This document shows positions 62,722 through 64,000 of a DNA stretch of 64,000 nucleotides, in pieces. Source of the stretch: Deinococcus sp. LM3 (GTDB lineage: Bacteria; Deinococcota; Deinococci; Deinococcales; Deinococcaceae); the NCBI RefSeq assembly GCF_002017875.1, contig NZ_MUFV01000004.1:124001-188000 (forward strand). The letters are read 5' to 3'. Position 1 is the stretch's first letter. Each line of letters opens with the position of its first letter. The notes under the pieces were generated by a model. That model did no database searches. It saw only the letters and a list, made by a program, of their open reading frames with translations, and was not told the DNA's origin. The translations under genes and the position numbers were made by a program.

Positions 62722-63914
62722 GTGCTCCTCCCGTACCGCACCCGCCGGGCGCGCAGGAAGGTGTCCAAGGACCCGGGCATGGCTTCACGGCGCTCGTGTG
62801 CGACGTAGGCCGCGCGAGCGGTCTTCGGGGCCGCGTCATGGCCGATCAAGCGCAGGTACCGGATGGTGTCCTCGATGGGCCGTCCAGTGGCCGCCCACTC
62901 GCGCGCGACCAGGTGCGCCGCCCGCGCTTGATCTTCGGGTGGGAGCTGGGCGTATACGTCCTCCAACGCCTGAGTGGCGGTCTGTGGCGTAGAACGGGCA
63001 TCTGTGCTGCTGTACCCCCACGGCTCGCCACGTGGTGCGGTGTACGCGGTGCGCATGCTCGCGCGGTACTCGTCCAGGGTGTACGGTGCCCCCCGACCAT
63101 CCGGGTGTTGGTGCCCGACATGGCTGACGTACGTCTGGCCGACCTGGAGCACTTCCGCGTGGCTGTAGCCGTTGTTGTACAGCGCCCACGCAAGGTGATA
63201 CCCCGTGTCGTTCCGGCCACCGAGTGTTCCGTCCTGAACTTTCTGGAGTGCCCAGTCGAGGATGCGGCTGCTGGGGTATCGGTCGTCACCGCGGGGGAGA
63301 GGACCGGTCATCGGTGGTGGCGCCGGGAGTGGTGGCACCAGGCGGAGCGCTTCGCGCAGGGTCAGGGGCAGGTCGTCGAGCGTGTCGATGTCCGCCGGGT
63401 CCCGGAGGTACACGTAAGGCCCCTTGCGGGTCACGGTCGGCGGCAGGATGGCGTTTCCGCCGTCGCCCCGGACGTCGACGCAGTCGGGGGCGCCGTGGGT
63501 GGACTTCCCGACCAGATTCCCGACGCGCCACTCGGGTGCCCGTAAGTGCCAGTGATAGCCGCCGCCCGTGCGGACGTGCGGCCGGATACCCAGCGAGTGG
63601 GCGTACGCGCGGCCTTCGTCACCGTCGAAGTCAATGACGATCCGGCCACTGATGCGGCCGGTCACGAGTGCCATCCCGACGTTCTGCGTGTTGGCAAACC
63701 ACGCCGTGACGGTTTCTGCGGAGGGGGCGGCAGTCTGGAGGGGCTTCCAGCTGGCCCGGAGGCGCGCGGGGTTCTCAGGGTCTGGACGGTGGTAGCCCGT
63801 CCGGATTAGCAGGGCACTGTGTGGATCCTTGTCCCGGTCATTGCCTGCGTGCACGGGGAGGATGGAGCACCCCCGTGCCAGGCACGCGAGGGCTTCATCA
63901 AGCAGCGCTGCCAT
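62718..63914 (-). CDS. primase-polymerase (bifunctional DNA primase/polymerase, AEP superfamily)
   Basis: 398 residues. The prim-pol domain occupies about 1-200: PVHAGNDRDKDP, VGMALVTGRISGRIVIDFDGDEG with the catalytic DFD, VRTGGGYHWHLR (His) and DVRGDGGNAILPPT. A C-terminal helical region follows (DDRYPSSRILDWALQKV, AWALYNNGYSHAEVLQV). Such enzymes prime plasmid replication; there is no fused helicase domain. The start at 63914 lies 14 nt inside the end of the upstream frame. Confidence 0.88.
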   Translation of the reverse strand: MAALLDEALACLARGCSILPVHAGNDRDKDPHSALLIRTGYHRPDPENPARLRASWKPLQTAAPSAETVTAWFANTQNVGMALVTGRISGRIVIDFDGDEGRAYAHSLGIRPHVRTGGGYHWHLRAPEWRVGNLVGKSTHGAPDCVDVRGDGGNAILPPTVTRKGPYVYLRDPADIDTLDDLPLTLREALRLVPPLPAPPPMTGPLPRGDDRYPSSRILDWALQKVQDGTLGGRNDTGYHLAWALYNNGYSHAEVLQVGQTYVSHVGHQHPDGRGAPYTLDEYRASMRTAYTAPRGEPWGYSSTDARSTPQTATQALEDVYAQLPPEDQARAAHLVAREWAATGRPIEDTIRYLRLIGHDAAPKTARAAYVAHERREAMPGSLDTFLRARRVRYGRST

Positions 63915-64000
63915 CGTTCACTTCGACCTGGGGTTCAGTGCTCGGCTGGCTCTCGTCCACGGGTTGCTGGGTACCTTCTGCACCTTTCTTCGGAGTCACG
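63898..64000 (-). CDS. partial CDS at the right edge, C-terminal tail only
   Basis: A frame entering from the right edge (or starting at a GTG at 63999) reads TPKKGAEGTQQPVDESQPST and ends VEVNDGSAA, an acidic tail typical of a protein C-terminus. It overlaps the primase-polymerase start by 17 nt. Confidence 0.4.
   Translation of the reverse strand, partial: VTPKKGAEGTQQPVDESQPSTEPQVEVNDGSAA

Noticed and set aside
1..64000. tRNA, rRNA or intact insertion sequences
   Set aside because: No cloverleaf, conserved rRNA segment or complete transposase with inverted repeats was recognised by eye; short or unusual RNAs could be missed without a covariance search.

Overview
The window is a GC-rich (roughly two-thirds G+C by eye) accessory replicon, most probably a plasmid or megaplasmid of Deinococcus or a close relative. 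The case rests on an SSB with two OB folds in one chain (the Deinococcus/Thermus arrangement), ParA/ParB partition genes, a primase-polymerase, a VirB/VirD4-type transfer module, and GC-ending codons. No rRNA, tRNA, CRISPR array or intact insertion sequence was seen.

Layout. (1) 1-37.6 kb: about fifty genes, nearly all on the minus strand, read right to left from an AT-rich region near 37.7-38.7 kb. It holds a PRTRC cassette (ParB-Related, ThiF-Related Cassette: ParB-like, E, C, F, B, ThiF) with three copies of protein B and two or three F-like genes. It also holds a MoxR AAA+ ATPase with a VWA partner carrying an HExxH motif, a SprT-like protein, a Toprim primase-like protein, a 1,727-residue methylase-helicase resembling phage P1 DarB, parAB next to seven 34-bp palindromic repeats, two TGT/DpdA-like proteins (one coupled to a Ski2-like helicase) and many small genes without recognisable function. 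(2) 37.6-38.7 kb: AT-rich non-coding DNA with six degenerate repeats at 43-44 bp periodicity, a candidate origin or regulatory region. (3) 38.7-56.7 kb: type IV secretion/conjugation genes (HTH regulator, VirB11/SpoIIIAA-like ATPase, VirD4, VirB6, VirB5/TrbJ-like, VirB4, VirB3, VirB2, VirB10, a VirB9-like protein and a lipoprotein). No relaxase was recognised. (4) 56.8-64 kb: a GreA-domain fusion, a 667-residue unknown protein, a membrane protein, SSB, a 60-residue protein and a primase-polymerase, several with elaborate structured leaders.

The most unusual content is regulatory. In the left 38 kb, 29 minus-strand start codons are preceded, at 9-11 nt and almost always exactly 10, by a perfect or near-perfect hairpin of the form TGGCCC...GGGCCA whose inner stem and loop differ each time. 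These starts mostly lack a Shine-Dalgarno sequence, whereas neighbouring genes without the hairpin generally have one or overlap the previous gene. A second signal, GTCACCCC placed 20-22 nt before start codons, marks several transfer genes. A third is a 13-nt loop (TTGACCTTGYGTC on the minus strand) carried on four stems whose arms covary. A fourth is a pair of leaders (for the genes starting at 60914 and 62532) that combine a terminator-like hairpin, a shared 12-nt box and mutually exclusive pairings involving the ribosome binding site. Functions given below are read from sequence motifs and remembered family features only; no database search was run.
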